The notes: a model not told the origin generated them from the letters alone. Shown: positions 24,728-34,395, counted from the stretch's first letter. The stretch: 64,000 bases of DNA from Candidatus Obscuribacterales bacterium (GCA_020050835.1 JAGVKB010000142.1:124001-188000); one strand, 5' to 3'. Numbers and translations: made by a program.

Positions 24728-27700
24728 CTACTTACCTGACGGAATTGTCGGAGCATAAACTGGTGGCACCGTCGCTCCCTGTGCACCGCCCGGACGGATA
24801 AGAACTACTGCCAATGCAGCTGGCAACAGGTACAGTAAGGCGCGATAGCGACCGACTCCCGGACGGACTTCAGGCGGGCGCACTTCGGATCCACCTCGCT
24901 TTGCCACCTCAGCTTCCAGCAGCCGTTCCGGCAGCTCTCTCCTGGCGATCTTATCCAGACCCGAGTAGTCAGGTGGCTTACCATCTTGCGGCGTTGCTGC
25001 CTTGTGAGCAGTCTCCAGCTCGCTCAGACCTTCAGCAACCACTTTCCGGAGTTGTGCCAGCTCTGTCTTTTCGCTCGGCAAATCAATATCAACTGTCTCG
25101 CCCTTGATCCGCTTGTCGATCTTTTCGAGCAACTGTTGCTTATCCTTGATCGATTGCGCAGCTTCCGCCACAAGATTTCTCGACTGCCCACGGAATGTCG
25201 CCACTCCGTTTTCGACTTTGAAGTCTCTAGCTATCTCGCCTTCGAATTTGACTCGCTCAGCTTCACTGAAGGCAACTCCCTCTGGAGCTGGCAGCCCGGG
25301 AGTCGCCGAACCTTCAGCCGGACGAGTGGCAGCATCGCGCAGATGTCCGAGTACAGGCGACCGTTTTCCATGCGCTTCCACGCCGTTCAGGACAACTACT
25401 CCGTCGGCACCATTGTTTTGCACGAGCTTATAGACTTCACCCGTATCGATATGACGGAAGAATTTTCCCTCTCTGCCGTCGATCTTAACTTCAGTCATCT
25501 TATCTTTGTCGTACGGTTTCACCTCGGTGCCTTCGGTAATAGGATTTCCTGTTGAGACAACAACATGCTCGCCTTCCCCACCAATCACCGTCCAGCTGGA
25601 GTCACCTACAGTCGCCTTCATTCCAATCTTGATACCACTACCAGGTATTACTTCTCGCGCAACAGGCGCAGCTGGCACAGCCACAGCTGGCAGCTTGGCC
25701 AGTTGAGCCTCAGCGTTGGTCAACCTTGTATTATGCTCACCCTGTGTCTTAGCTAGCGCTTCCAACTGTTGCTTGATCGCAGCGGTAGCTTCCGATCCTT
25801 GAACTTTCTCTACTTCAGCTAAACTGCGTTGTGCTTCTTCGACTTTCCGATTCAGCTCTGCCTGTTCGCGCTTCAGGTCAGCCAAATTTTGCTCGAGCAC
25901 CTTGCGGTTGTCGGCCGAAAGCTTTTCAGCTTCCTTCAGTTTCTTCTCTGCTTCCTCTAGCTTTTTCCGCAGCTCATCTTGAGCTTTTTGCAGATCTGGA
26001 GCATCCTTTTCCAGCTTTGCACGTGCTTCAGCAGCCTTCTCTGCAGGAGGTCTTTCCGGACCTGCCGGTGGATTGTCGCTGGGTAGATTGGATTTGTTGG
26101 ACATTGCCAGTTTGGTCAGCTCGCCTCCGGCTCGATCACTGACGGTAGCGTCCGCTACCTTTTCCTGAGACACCTTGAGAACGATGCTTTCACCCTCTCC
26201 CACCTTGTCCTGGACCGCAAAAATCTCCGTTCCTGGTTTACGCAGGACTAGCTTGCCGTCCTTGACACCAACCACATCGAGCTCTGCACCATCCTTGGTG
26301 CGATAGACTAGCTTGGACGCATCACCCTTCAGCCCAGTATCTGCCTCAATCTTGGTTGCTGGAAGAAATTGAGTATACTCGCCCTTACCTTCGAGAATCA
26401 TCGTGGCCTTGTTGCGAAGTCTGTTAGTGCTGGCCTTTTGCTCAGCCTCTGTTCCCGGTGGTATTTCGAACTTTGCTTCGACGTCCGCCGCAGCTACCTC
26501 CTTACCTTCGGCGGTTCTGAACTTGCCGTCCTTAAACTCTACTTCCTTGCCTCCGTCTCCCTTTTCCTTGAAGACGATCTTGCCTTCCTTGCCCTTATGC
26601 TCTTCCTTTACTTCCACTTTGCCTTCATCGACAAGCTTCTTCGTCTCCGGACGCGGTTCCACTATCGCTGCTGGCGCAGCAGTATCACCGGGCTTCGTGA
26701 AAAAGCGCTTCAAGTAATAACCGAGCACACCGAGAGACCCCAGAGTAGCAATAGTCCCCCATGGATTACTGGACATCGTTTGAAGCATCTGAGCAATCGC
26801 TTGAGTTTGCTCAGGGGTCAATTCCGTCTTCTGGTCAGCCTTTGAAAGCTTATCCTTCGCCTCGGTCAATCTCGTTTCAAAGAATCCCTGATTCTTCACG
26901 AGCTCATCGACCTGCTGCTTGAGCGCCGTGGTTGCAGCTTCTCCTTGAACCTTTTGCACTTCCAGGAAACGGCGCTGGGCATCCTCAACTTTGCGCTTAA
27001 GCTCTTCCAGCTCTCGGTTTCTCTCATCGAGCTCTTGACCGACTTGCTTGCGTTCATCGGCAGTCAGCTTGGACGGATCTCGCAATTTCTCCTCTGACTC
27101 TGCCATTTTCTTGTGAAAGTCATCCTGAGCTTTTTTCAACTCTGGAATCTCTCTTTCCAACTTGGCTCGCTCAAAAGCAGCTCTTTCGGCGAGGCTTCCT
27201 TCCGGATTTGGATTCGGGTTGGGATTCGGATTTGGCTTGACTTCAGGATTCGGGTTGGGATTCGGCTTTACTTCCGGAAGCGGCGGAACAACTGGCGTTG
27301 TGCCCCGCTTGCGCGCCAACTCCATGTAAGCATCCTGGTAATGTCGCAGGAAATTCTCATCTTGTCTGATTTCTGGTCGAATCGCCACCGATGACTTAAT
27401 GAGGTTCTCGCCCAATCTGACGTATTGATCTACACCGCTGCGAATACAAGCCAACGCAAAGTTTGCTCGCGTGGTAGCGGGAGACAGCCAGATTTCGTTG
27501 AGCGCTTCCTTACGTTGCAGTAGGAATTGCTTCTGCTCTTGAAGATCTTTGACCTGCTGAGCATTTAGTGAAAATTTTTGCGGATCTTTCAGCTTCAGAT
27601 CTGCTTCTGCTAGCGCCTTTTCATTGTTGATTCGGTCTTGCTGCACCTTGCGTTGATCGATCCGATCCGATGCTCCAATCGCGCTGTAATAGTCTTGTGC

Positions 27701-27967
27701 AGCAAACTGAATCCCATACTGTTTTACATTTTGATGAGCCTTCTGTAAATGTGCATATGGATTATCATAAGCACCACTTTTACCGGTGTAATCGTTCGGT
27801 CTTGCGACCTCGCGCGTCCGCAGCAATGAATTCTGCGTCACCAGGTCCGGATTTTGCGCCGGAACCTGATCGCCTCGAGGTTCTCCAGGTCGAACCGGGG
27901 GCTGCTCTGGCTGTCGGCCAGTGAGCTGCTGAGCTCTTGCGTAATAACTGAAATCTTCAGGAGGCAT
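24728..27967 (-). CDS. Large coiled-coil membrane protein, paralogue of the upstream giant gene
   Basis: About 1079 residues. The N-terminal block (about 60-240: DNPYAHLQKA, DRIDQRKVQQDR, SPATTRANFALACIRSGVD) is shared with the gene at 28137-34175. Then come an NPNPNP/EVKPNPN linker (27199-27275), coiled coil, a transmembrane helix (WGTIATLGSLGVLGYYL), a charged domain, a second copy of the coiled-coil module (about 640-770), a shared small domain (GDSSWTVIG), and a C-terminal hydrophobic helix followed by PPVYAPTIPSGK. The frame reaches TTG 27988, but ATG 27967 is preferred because a GGAG site precedes the equivalent ATG in both paralogues. The function is unknown; topology suggests a membrane-tethered filament or envelope scaffold. 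Confidence 0.85.
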   Translation of the reverse strand: MPPEDFSYYARAQQLTGRQPEQPPVRPGEPRGDQVPAQNPDLVTQNSLLRTREVARPNDYTGKSGAYDNPYAHLQKAHQNVKQYGIQFAAQDYYSAIGASDRIDQRKVQQDRINNEKALAEADLKLKDPQKFSLNAQQVKDLQEQKQFLLQRKEALNEIWLSPATTRANFALACIRSGVDQYVRLGENLIKSSVAIRPEIRQDENFLRHYQDAYMELARKRGTTPVVPPLPEVKPNPNPNPEVKPNPNPNPNPNPEGSLAERAAFERAKLEREIPELKKAQDDFHKKMAESEEKLRDPSKLTADERKQVGQELDERNRELEELKRKVEDAQRRFLEVQKVQGEAATTALKQQVDELVKNQGFFETRLTEAKDKLSKADQKTELTPEQTQAIAQMLQTMSSNPWGTIATLGSLGVLGYYLKRFFTKPGDTAAPAAIVEPRPETKKLVDEGKVEVKEEHKGKEGKIVFKEKGDGGKEVEFKDGKFRTAEGKEVAAADVEAKFEIPPGTEAEQKASTNRLRNKATMILEGKGEYTQFLPATKIEADTGLKGDASKLVYRTKDGAELDVVGVKDGKLVLRKPGTEIFAVQDKVGEGESIVLKVSQEKVADATVSDRAGGELTKLAMSNKSNLPSDNPPAGPERPPAEKAAEARAKLEKDAPDLQKAQDELRKKLEEAEKKLKEAEKLSADNRKVLEQNLADLKREQAELNRKVEEAQRSLAEVEKVQGSEATAAIKQQLEALAKTQGEHNTRLTNAEAQLAKLPAVAVPAAPVAREVIPGSGIKIGMKATVGDSSWTVIGGEGEHVVVSTGNPITEGTEVKPYDKDKMTEVKIDGREGKFFRHIDTGEVYKLVQNNGADGVVVLNGVEAHGKRSPVLGHLRDAATRPAEGSATPGLPAPEGVAFSEAERVKFEGEIARDFKVENGVATFRGQSRNLVAEAAQSIKDKQQLLEKIDKRIKGETVDIDLPSEKTELAQLRKVVAEGLSELETAHKAATPQDGKPPDYSGLDKIARRELPERLLEAEVAKRGGSEVRPPEVRPGVGRYRALLYLLPAALAVVLIRPGGAQGATVPPVYAPTIPSGK

Positions 27968-28136
27968 GGAATTAGGCTCCGACAACAACGACTATCGCTT
28001 GTGCGATGCGTACTTTTTGTGACCATATCTCCAGCCCATCTGCATATATCCCACACGCTGTCTTTTTCGACAACGGTTTCACATCAGTTGATTAAATTTC
28101 TTTACCCCCGAATTAGCAACCACCATAACTTCCGAG

Positions 28137-31100
28137 CTACTTACCAACCGAAGGAACGGTCGGAGCAAATACTGGAGGTACCGGTGCAGCTTGGGACGAC
28201 TGAGGCTTGAGCAACACAAGCGGTAAGGCAGCAGCAAAGATGAACAACACCCCTCTCAATCGGCCTGGGCCGCCGCTGTGGCCAGGTCGCGCCTCGACCT
28301 TACCCTCTACTCTTCCTTCGCCTGCTCGAGCCGCTACCTCTCCTTCGGCGATTCTGTCTGGTAGCTCCTTTGCTGCGAGGTCTTGCAACGGCTTGTAATT
28401 GCCGTGCTTTTCAGCCTGCTCGTGAGCCGATTCGCAAGTAGATAGTTTCTCATGCAGGTCCTTTTTAAGTTGAACCAATTCATCGCGTGTCTGCGGCAGC
28501 TCAGAATCGATCTGTCCGTCAGTTCTAGCTAGTTCTCGATCGATCTTTTCGAGCAGCTCCTTTTTCTCCTTGATGGATTTGGAAACCAGCTCCACAAGAT
28601 TCCACGATTGCCCGCGACAAGTGGCCACGCCATTTTCCAACATCAATTCACGAGCAATTTCACGGGTCAAATTGATCTTATCGGCTTCACCAAAGGCGCT
28701 GCCGGATGGAGTTGCTTGTCCTTCGACTTTAGGCACAGAGGCTTGCGCCGAAGCGTCCGCCAAACCTGAAACAACCGGTGACCTGGGCCCTTTGGCTGAA
28801 ACTTCATCTACCAGAACTAAAAACTTGTGCCCAGTCAGCTCTTGACCGCCGAGCTGTCTATCCACGTTCACAACTTTATAGACTTCATCTGAACCTGTTC
28901 GTCGATAGAATTCGCCTCTTTCACCGGCAATCTCTATCTTGTGGAACTTATCGCTCTCAAATGGTTGGAGCTTTTTATTAGCAAGATCGATCGTGCCAAC
29001 TTTCATGACGATGACATGACCATCTACTGGATCTTGCCCGACTACTCTCCAGCTGCTCTCGCCTACCTGTGCTTCGAATCCAACCTTGATCTTCATGCCG
29101 CGCGTCTCAACCTCACCAGTGACAGGGGCTGGCTTGCCTCCCAAGGAATCAGGCGTTGCGGCAGGCCGATCTGCCAATCTACCCCGGGTCTCCTTCAACT
29201 GACCTTCCAGTTTCGCTATCTGATCTTTCAACCTTCCTAGCTCAGCAGCCGATTCAGTTCCGGACTGTTTGAGTTTTTCAGTAAGCTCGGCAATCTTTCC
29301 TTTTGACTCCTCCTGAGCTGTGGTCAAGTCTTTGACTTGTTTCTCAAGTTCTACTTTCGCCGCTTTTGCTCCCGCTTCTGATTCCTTTAACTTCTGATGC
29401 ATTTCCACCAGCTTTGTTTGCGAGTCTTGCTGAGATCTGGTCAGATCTTGAATCTGTTTCTCCAGGCGTGTCTTTTCAGCTGCTGCGGTTGCCTCGGAAT
29501 CTTGCAGCCTCTTTTGCAATTCAGCGCTTCTGGTTTGCGATTCTTGCTGCAAGGTATTGAGATCTTTCACTTGCTTCTCGAGCTGAGCGCTACGCGTCGC
29601 TTCTTGCTGTACTTTGGCCTGCAACTCGCTGATTCGACCTTGCGCTTCTTGCTGTCCTCTCGTCAGCTCTTGCACCCGCTTTTCCAGTTGCGCCTTCTCT
29701 TGAACACGAGCATTAGCCTCTTCATGGTTCCTTTGAAGATCCTGCTGCAACTTTCCAACCTGAGCTTGAGCTTCATTTTTAGCGACGGTCAGATCTTGGC
29801 CTTGTCTTTCAAGCTTCGTTTTCTGTTCGGCAGAAATCGTGCTGGAGTCTTGTAGCATTCTCTCAAGTTCGGCAATCTTGGCGCGCGCATCCCTCTGTTC
29901 TGACGCATGACGTCCGATCTCTCCTTCCAGGCGAGATTTTTCACCACTCAATGAGCTGATGGCTTCACCAGCTTGTTTTAGCTTTCCTTGTAGTTCGACT
30001 ACTTGTTCCCGGGCTTCGCGTTGCCGTTGACTCAGGACCTCAATCTGGCTTTCCTGCTGTGTCCTTTCCGCAACAGCTGCTGCCATTGTCTCCTGAAGTT
30101 TTCCCTGCAACTCAGCTGTCCTCGCTGCCGACTCTTGCTGGGCTTTTGTCAGATCACTAACCTGATTTTCCAGACGCTGTTTTTCGGCTGCGGACTCAGT
30201 CATCGACCGCTGCAAACTCTTTTGAAGGTCGGTTACTTTGCCTGCCGACTCTTCCTGAAGCCTGGTGAGCTCCTGAACTTGCTTCTCCAACTGTGCTTTT
30301 TCTGTTACAGCTGCAGACGCAGATTCACGCAGCTTGGTCTCCAGCTCGGCGATCCTGCCTTGCGATTCATTCTGGCCCTTCGTGAGCTCCTGCAACTGCC
30401 TCTCCGACTGTGCTTTCTCCGCGGCGGCAATAGCGGCAGCCTCCCGCATCTGCTTCTGAAGTTCAGCTACCCGGTCTTGCGCCTCTGCCTGAGCTTTTCC
30501 GAGATCCAGTATCTGCTTTTCCAACTGAGCCTTCTCTGTTGCTGCTTCAATAGTAGCCTTGGACGCACCGATTAATTTGCTCTCTAACTCGGTAATCTTG
30601 CTTTGCGCTTCCTGTTGAGATGATCTCAGCTCCTGCAGCTGCTTCTCCAGCCGCACTTTCTCATCACCAGCCAGCGTTGTTGAATCAATCAGCTTTCTCT
30701 CAAGTTCGGCAATCTGGCTCTGAAAGTCAGAGCTGGACTTGGTCAGCCGATCGATCTCGCCTTGCAATTGAGCCTTCTGCTCGGCTGCTGCTTTAACGGC
30801 ATCGTTAGCTTCTTGCAATAGTCTTTGCAGATCTGTTCCCTTGCTTTGCGATTCTTGCTGCGACTTTGTCAGCGCTTCAATCTGTGCGGTCAATCTTGCA
30901 GTTTCTGAAGAAGCAGCACTCTCAGTCTCTTGTAGTTTCCTTTGCAGCGCGACTACTTGTGTCTGCGATTCTTGCTGTGCCCTGGTTAAGTCCTGTACCT
31001 GTTTCTCAAGCTGAGCTCTCTCAACGGCTGAAGTACGATTGGACTCCTGCAATTTCCGTTGTAAATCAGCAACTTTGCCTTGCGCTTCTTGCTGAGCCTT

Positions 31101-34100
31101 AGTCGAATCCTGAATTTGCTTTTCAAGCTGCGCTTTCTGTTCTGCAGCACCTTCAGCGGACTCCTTCAGTTTCCTTTCAGCGTCAGCTATCTTCCCTTGA
31201 GAGTCATCTTGCACCTTCCGCAACTCTTCGATTTCGCGCTTGAGCTCTTCTCGTTCTTTCGCGAACTTATCATCACCTGGTTTATCCTTTGTTTCATCTG
31301 CCGGATTAGCTGTCGATGTAGCCTCAACCGGCTTGAATCCTGCTTCTAATTGAGCTTTAGTCACCACGCCTCGGGTCTGGTGCCCACTCTCGTGAGTAAA
31401 AATGGCTAGATAATCGCCAGGTTTAACGGACACCCAATCGGAAACACCACTAACACGCTCTCCCGGCTGCAGCTCCACTATTCTTGCCTTGTATTTTCCC
31501 TCGGTGGAGACATAGTCCTTGCCTTCACTGGCCATACGCTGCAGAACGCTTTCAATCGTCTTCTTCGACTCTGCTCTGCGCTCATAGGCTAGATGGGCCG
31601 GATCAAAATTCTGCCCAAAAAGCGTTCCAACCTTCTCTGACATTCTGTAATAAGCTGGCCGGCCGGTCAGCAGCTCGATTGGTTCTCCGGTCTTCGTATC
31701 GTAGTACGCCTTCTTAACTGCATTTGATTCATCAAGATAGTACTGGTTACCTTTCACGTGCGACTCATCACCATTGCTAACGAACACAAGCCGCCGTGCG
31801 TTTCCAGTCGTTTTTTCGTATCCCAATGCGCATGTCCGACCGTCGACTTCGCATTCGCGAAGGAATAGATCGAGCGCCTGTTGAGTCAGGCGACCTTCGG
31901 CATCAAATATAGTGATGTTCCAACCTGGCGCCTTCTCCGTTGCCTTTCTTTGAATGTAAGTCTCAATCCCCTCTGCCAGTTTCCGTTCTACAATTGCACC
32001 TTCAACTGTAGTATCGCCGATCAGAATCTCCCCTTTGGCATAGTAGTCGCGCTCAATACTTATACGGTTTGACCCATTGCGATCTCTAGTTGTGTCGCCA
32101 ACATTTTCGGTGTCGTGGTGCCCATCGAGAGTCAGTCCTAACTCTTTCACTGTCTTACTGCACCAGTCGTAGACTTCCTTGGCAGCAACTTCGTCTACAC
32201 AGTAGAGAGTTAGTCCTTTCGCCCCTTGTTCGGTTGTTCCGGGAGCTTGGGTACCTCTTCCAGCCAGGGATTGATCGATCCCATACATTTGATCTTGGGT
32301 TTTAAACGACTGAAGCTTTCCATGTAGTGGCCCTCCAGGTTGAGCAGCCTCAAAGAGTTTTGGAATCAGGTTTACCTGAACTCTAGCTAAGTCCTTCGCG
32401 CCGATTGTAGTCACATGGAGCTTTACGTCACCATGCGACGGACTGAAGTCGGGAGCCTGGAACCAGCTGGTTCCCTCAAACTTATAACTACGTCCGTCGA
32501 CCTGATAGTCATAGCTAATGAACTGGCGTCCCTTACGGTCCACATGAGGACTGCCATCAGCTTTCGTCATCTTACGAGCTTCGATTACTACCTTCTTTCC
32601 ATCCACCTCAGCCTCTTTGCGGAACAAGAAGTTGGGATCTGTTGCTGGTTCTCCCGCTTTTTTGTCACCTACGCCATCGGTTCCTGAGTTCTCTGGTTGC
32701 TCCTTACCAGGTTGAACTTTGGCTGGTTGCTCTTTGGCCGCTTGTTCCTTCGCTGGTTCTTCCTTGGCTGGTTGCTCTTTGGCTGGTTGCTCTTTGGCTG
32801 GTTGCTCTTTGGCCGCTTGTTCCTTGGCTGGTTCTTCCTTGGCTGGTTGCTCTTTGGCCGCTTGTTCCTTGGCTGGTTGCTCTTTGGCTGCTTGTTCCTT
32901 CGCTGGTTCTTCCTTGGCTGGTTGCTCTTTGGCTGCTTGTTCCTTCGCTGCTTCTTTAATCTCACCAGCTGGATCAACGGCGGGTTGAGCCTGATCTGAT
33001 TTCTTCTCGAGTGCCCACTTTCCAGCTTTCCGAACCAGCATCCAGCCGGCGGCTGCCAAGGCTAGCAACAGGAGCGGATTGTCCGTCATTTTCTGGAGGC
33101 TTTCGGGGCTAATCCACCTACTATTCTTATCGGAATCCTCTGACCCCGGCGCTCCACCATGGTTCGAATCTCCACTATCAGCACCAGTCTGGCTTCCTTG
33201 TGGTTTTCCATCCCCAGGTCCCGGTTGTACTCCAGTTGGTCTGCCATCTCCGGGCCCAGGCTGTACAGCAGTTGGCTTTCCATCCCCAGGTCCAGGTTGT
33301 ACTCCAGGTGGTCTGCCATCTCCGAGCCCAGGCTGTACAGCAGTTGGCTTTCCATCCCCAGGTCCAGGTTGTACTCCAGGTGGTCTGCCATCTCCGGGCG
33401 GAGGCAATACTACTTGTGGTGGCACAAACGGTTTACTCGGGTCAAATTCACTACCTGGTTCAGATTGACCCGGGCTGAGCTGACCCCGTTTACGTTGCAG
33501 TTCAACATAAGCATCGCGCTTGTGCCGCTGGAAGTTTGGATCCAGTTCAATTTCCGGTCGTAATTGTACGGCCTGCGCCAGCAGCTGTTCTCCCATTTGC
33601 GCAATCGAGTCTACACCGCTGCGAATACACGCAAAAGCCATATTTGCTCGCGCTGTAGCTGGTGAGAGATAGATCTCGTGAAGAGATTGTTCGCGCTGCA
33701 GCAAGTATTGTCTTTGGGCCTGTAATGCTCGTCGATCGGTGCCCTGATCGGCTCCGCTTTGGCCTGCCGTGATTGCTTGCTCGATTGCACTGCGACTGCG
33801 CATTGTTTGCATTCTGTCCTGCTGAACCAATTGTTGATCTATTCGATCGGCAGCCTGAATGGCGTTCTTATACAACTCCTGAGCAGGTTGAATTCCCTGC
33901 CCGCGCACTGTGTCAGCCGCTTGCTGCAGATGCTGATATGGGTTGTCGAATGTTCGAGCGTTTCGGTAGTCGTTTAAGCGACTGGAATCTATTCCTGGGC
34001 GTAGCCGCTCTCGCACAACTGCGTCGGCAGCACCCAGTGCTCGCGCAGTTTCTCGCGAGCGTGCATCGACACTCATATCAACAAGTGGTCGCACCGGCGT

Positions 34101-34175
34101 TAGTCCTGGTGGAACATCTCCAGGCTGAGCAGGAAAACCAGCACCATCAAATTGACGAAACTCTTGGGGGGCCAT
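28137..34175 (-). CDS. Giant coiled-coil membrane protein with 18 consecutive 39/42-residue repeats
   Basis: About 2012 residues. The order is: the shared N-terminal domain (to about 240); GPGDG-rich linker repeats (255-326); a transmembrane helix (LLLLALAAAGWMLV, about 370); an AKEQP repeat tract (405-493); a globular region of about 450 residues with Cys and Trp and a GDYLAIF segment reminiscent of the PGDYG family; about 690 residues of coiled coil in 18 repeats (965-1658); the small shared domain with GESSWRVVG; a helical domain; and a C-terminal hydrophobic helix ending PPVFAPTVPSVGK. ATG 34175 is preferred to ATG 34196, since CGGAG sits six bases before it. It lies 169 bases upstream of its paralogue, probably co-transcribed. 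No enzyme motif is evident. Confidence 0.87.
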   Translation of the reverse strand: MAPQEFRQFDGAGFPAQPGDVPPGLTPVRPLVDMSVDARSRETARALGAADAVVRERLRPGIDSSRLNDYRNARTFDNPYQHLQQAADTVRGQGIQPAQELYKNAIQAADRIDQQLVQQDRMQTMRSRSAIEQAITAGQSGADQGTDRRALQAQRQYLLQREQSLHEIYLSPATARANMAFACIRSGVDSIAQMGEQLLAQAVQLRPEIELDPNFQRHKRDAYVELQRKRGQLSPGQSEPGSEFDPSKPFVPPQVVLPPPGDGRPPGVQPGPGDGKPTAVQPGLGDGRPPGVQPGPGDGKPTAVQPGPGDGRPTGVQPGPGDGKPQGSQTGADSGDSNHGGAPGSEDSDKNSRWISPESLQKMTDNPLLLLALAAAGWMLVRKAGKWALEKKSDQAQPAVDPAGEIKEAAKEQAAKEQPAKEEPAKEQAAKEQPAKEQAAKEQPAKEEPAKEQAAKEQPAKEQPAKEQPAKEEPAKEQAAKEQPAKVQPGKEQPENSGTDGVGDKKAGEPATDPNFLFRKEAEVDGKKVVIEARKMTKADGSPHVDRKGRQFISYDYQVDGRSYKFEGTSWFQAPDFSPSHGDVKLHVTTIGAKDLARVQVNLIPKLFEAAQPGGPLHGKLQSFKTQDQMYGIDQSLAGRGTQAPGTTEQGAKGLTLYCVDEVAAKEVYDWCSKTVKELGLTLDGHHDTENVGDTTRDRNGSNRISIERDYYAKGEILIGDTTVEGAIVERKLAEGIETYIQRKATEKAPGWNITIFDAEGRLTQQALDLFLRECEVDGRTCALGYEKTTGNARRLVFVSNGDESHVKGNQYYLDESNAVKKAYYDTKTGEPIELLTGRPAYYRMSEKVGTLFGQNFDPAHLAYERRAESKKTIESVLQRMASEGKDYVSTEGKYKARIVELQPGERVSGVSDWVSVKPGDYLAIFTHESGHQTRGVVTKAQLEAGFKPVEATSTANPADETKDKPGDDKFAKEREELKREIEELRKVQDDSQGKIADAERKLKESAEGAAEQKAQLEKQIQDSTKAQQEAQGKVADLQRKLQESNRTSAVERAQLEKQVQDLTRAQQESQTQVVALQRKLQETESAASSETARLTAQIEALTKSQQESQSKGTDLQRLLQEANDAVKAAAEQKAQLQGEIDRLTKSSSDFQSQIAELERKLIDSTTLAGDEKVRLEKQLQELRSSQQEAQSKITELESKLIGASKATIEAATEKAQLEKQILDLGKAQAEAQDRVAELQKQMREAAAIAAAEKAQSERQLQELTKGQNESQGRIAELETKLRESASAAVTEKAQLEKQVQELTRLQEESAGKVTDLQKSLQRSMTESAAEKQRLENQVSDLTKAQQESAARTAELQGKLQETMAAAVAERTQQESQIEVLSQRQREAREQVVELQGKLKQAGEAISSLSGEKSRLEGEIGRHASEQRDARAKIAELERMLQDSSTISAEQKTKLERQGQDLTVAKNEAQAQVGKLQQDLQRNHEEANARVQEKAQLEKRVQELTRGQQEAQGRISELQAKVQQEATRSAQLEKQVKDLNTLQQESQTRSAELQKRLQDSEATAAAEKTRLEKQIQDLTRSQQDSQTKLVEMHQKLKESEAGAKAAKVELEKQVKDLTTAQEESKGKIAELTEKLKQSGTESAAELGRLKDQIAKLEGQLKETRGRLADRPAATPDSLGGKPAPVTGEVETRGMKIKVGFEAQVGESSWRVVGQDPVDGHVIVMKVGTIDLANKKLQPFESDKFHKIEIAGERGEFYRRTGSDEVYKVVNVDRQLGGQELTGHKFLVLVDEVSAKGPRSPVVSGLADASAQASVPKVEGQATPSGSAFGEADKINLTREIARELMLENGVATCRGQSWNLVELVSKSIKEKKELLEKIDRELARTDGQIDSELPQTRDELVQLKKDLHEKLSTCESAHEQAEKHGNYKPLQDLAAKELPDRIAEGEVAARAGEGRVEGKVEARPGHSGGPGRLRGVLFIFAAALPLVLLKPQSSQAAPVPPVFAPTVPSVGK
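29200..31285 (-). repeat. 18 tandem coiled-coil coding repeats of 117/126 bases
   Basis: Within the giant gene, 18 successive units follow the pattern xxLEKQxxxLTxxQQESQxK, then xAELQxKLxE, then an Ala/Ser/Glu spacer. Most are 39 residues, four are 42, one is 35 and the last is truncated. Thirty-nine equals four heptads plus one hendecad, so the helix keeps register with one stutter per unit. Confidence 0.85.
32697..32958 (-). repeat. AKEQP/AKEQA minisatellite (15-base unit)
   Basis: About 17 units of a 15-base repeat encode AKEQP, AKEQA or AKEEP in the giant gene, just after its first transmembrane helix. The near-identical DNA repeats make copy number likely to vary between strains and easy to misassemble. 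Confidence 0.85.
33199..33410 (-). repeat. GPGDGKP/GPGDGRP linker repeats (36-base unit, paired into 72)
   Basis: Alternating units encode VQPGPGDGKPTA and VQPGPGDGRPPG, six to seven copies in all, so the higher-order period is 24 residues. The composition (Gly, Pro, Asp, Gln) predicts a flexible extended linker before the membrane helix. Confidence 0.8.
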
Positions 34176-34362
34176 AGGCTGCTCCGACCGTAGCATCCTC
34201 CAGGCTCCGAACAGACCTGCAAGTGCACAGAATTTGGGTAACGTACTACCAGCCCAATGGTCTATATACGTATCAAAATATTTTTGGACAATACGGTTTT
34301 TACGAATCCGCCATCAACTATACCGGCAACCATTGATTTCGTTTGCCGAGCCCACTAAATAG

Positions 34363-34388
34363 AGAGAGGCGGCTCGCACCACCTCTCT
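34363..34388 (-). terminator. Terminator hairpin after the acidic-protein gene
   Basis: A 10-base stem (AGAGAGGTGG with CCGCCTCTCT, one G-T pair) around a 6-base loop begins eight bases past the stop at 34396. The downstream tract CTATTTAG is only moderately T-rich. It separates the acidic gene from the giant gene 190 bases further on. Confidence 0.6.
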
Positions 34389-34395
34389 GCCATTA

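Noticed and set aside
32669-32999. Several long Trp/Leu- or Lys/Asn-rich frames on both strands
   Set aside because: They are out-of-frame readings of the 15-base AKEQP minisatellite and have no start signals.
33199-33410. CRISPR-like regular repeats
   Set aside because: Units are contiguous coding repeats of 36/72 bases without unique spacers, inside an open reading frame.
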